A DNA stretch of 6,649 bases. Source: Bacteroidota bacterium (GTDB lineage Bacteria; Bacteroidota; Bacteroidia; Flavobacteriales; Flavobacteriaceae). The stretch is taken from NCBI GenBank assembly GCA_023386255.1, contig JAEWKB010000218.1, forward strand, positions 1 to 6,649. The letters are read 5' to 3'. Position numbers and translations under genes: made by a program. Below the pieces are notes generated by a model. It was not told where the DNA came from and ran no database searches. It saw nothing but the letters and a program-made list of their open reading frames with translations. Positions 6,204-6,649 of the stretch are shown in pieces. Every line of letters begins with the position of its first letter. The first letter of the stretch is position 1.

Positions 6204-6404
6204 ATGAAATTCTTTATCTACACGCTTATAGCGATAGCCGTTGGCCTTATTATTTTTAATATCACCCTTCTTGATTTTAATAACCTGCTGAAAGGGAACA
6301 GCCTTGTTGCCCTTATAGGTATTGTTGCCTCATTATGTGCGGTATGCATCCTTATTATCTTCAAGCTGGCTAAGAACATTGAAGAAAAAACCAGGAATCT
6401 GTAG
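6204..6404 (+). CDS. Small two-helix membrane protein, 66 residues, unknown function
   Basis: I do not recognise a family. The product begins MKFFIYTLIAIAVGLIIFNI, the first membrane segment (about 3-22), followed by a short polar loop (DFNNLLKGNS), a second segment (about 33-53, SLVALIGIVASLCAVCILIIF) and a charged tail (KLAKNIEEKTRNL). Both ends are probably cytoplasmic by the positive-inside rule. The frame is open back to 6042, but that would overlap marC by more than 100 bases; ATG at 6204, just after marC, is the natural start. Its stop is 7 bases before the FAD oxidoreductase ATG, so the two are probably co-transcribed. A GATTTTTG stretch (6193-6200), one mismatch from a -7 box, lies right before the ATG and could give a near-leaderless message, but this is weak. 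It may be an accessory or anchor for the downstream enzyme; that is speculation. Confidence 0.7.
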   Translation: MKFFIYTLIAIAVGLIIFNITLLDFNNLLKGNSLVALIGIVASLCAVCILIIFKLAKNIEEKTRNL

Positions 6405-6411
6405 TTTTCTG

Positions 6412-6649
6412 ATGTTTGATGTTTTAATAATAGGCGGAGGCGCAGCAGGGGTTTCCTGCGCGCTGGTACTAGGCTCAGCACTTAAAAAACCTTATGCCGA
6501 AGGCAAAAGGGCAGGTATCTTTACCCATCAAAAAGCTTCTGCACTGCAGGATGGGCTTTACAACAATGCATATGGCATAGCTCCCGGCACACTGGGTAAA
6601 GACATTATGGAGAGCAGCCTGAGGCACCTTGCCGACACCTACCCTGATG
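6412..6649 (+). CDS. FAD-dependent oxidoreductase (thioredoxin-reductase-like), N-terminal part, cut by window edge
   Basis: Hand translation gives 79 complete codons starting MFDVLIIGGGAAGVSCALVL, a textbook dinucleotide-binding Rossmann start (beta strand, GGGAAG at 8-13, helix). After it come a second strand (AGIFTH, 34-39) and QDGLYNNAYGIAPGTLGKDI (46-65), where the NN..GIAPGT segment is reminiscent of thioredoxin-reductase-like flavoproteins. The redox CxxC and the NAD(P)H domain, which would decide the subclass, lie beyond the edge. A 13-residue insert-like stretch (KKPYAEGKRAGIF) sits between the first helix and the second strand. The start at 6412 is 7 bases after the stop of the 66-residue membrane protein. 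FAD binding is confident; substrate is unknown. Confidence 0.85.
   Translation, partial: MFDVLIIGGGAAGVSCALVLGSALKKPYAEGKRAGIFTHQKASALQDGLYNNAYGIAPGTLGKDIMESSLRHLADTYPD

Noticed and set aside
1..6649. Mobile elements, CRISPR arrays, tRNA or rRNA genes
   Set aside because: No transposase-like frame, repeat-spacer pattern or structural RNA was seen on either strand.

Overview
The window looks like chromosomal DNA of a Bacteroidetes bacterium, most likely in or near Flavobacterium. The basis is protein resemblance (eukaryote-type class Ia ribonucleotide reductase, DUF3109 and MarC proteins in flavobacterial form), promoter-like TAnnTTTG boxes, and start codons that lack Shine-Dalgarno sequences. 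Genus-level placement is inference. No mobile element, rRNA, tRNA or CRISPR array was seen.

Layout: positions 1-5456 hold six genes, all on the minus strand. In transcription order they are a DUF3109 cysteine-rich protein (5456-4878), a 268-base gap with a large inverted repeat and a candidate promoter, nrdB (4609-3632), nrdA (3563-1161), a strong terminator-like hairpin (1111-1142), an RDD-family membrane protein (1095-616), an unrecognised 77-residue protein (612-379), and the N-terminal third or so of a dGTP triphosphohydrolase, dgt (329-1, running off the left edge). The plus strand starts at 5582 with marC, followed by an unrecognised 66-residue two-helix membrane protein (6204-6404) and, 7 bases later, the start of an FAD-dependent oxidoreductase (6412 onward, cut by the right edge). 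DUF3109 and marC are divergent and share a 125-base intergenic region with a TACCTTTG box facing each way.

Function: the clearest theme is control of deoxynucleotide pools. NrdA and NrdB form a class Ia ribonucleotide reductase that makes dNDPs, and Dgt removes dGTP, all on one strand. The RDD protein and the 77-residue protein lie between synthesis and degradation without a known link to either. Both RNR subunits have all expected catalytic, metal and radical-transfer residues and closely resemble human RRM1 and RRM2, including the CxxCGS tail and the DADF C-terminus.

I found no clearly new system. The better leads are regulatory: an operator-like inverted repeat upstream of nrdB, a palindrome between nrdB and nrdA, a near-leaderless start for the DUF3109 gene, and a tandem 7-base repeat just upstream of dgt.
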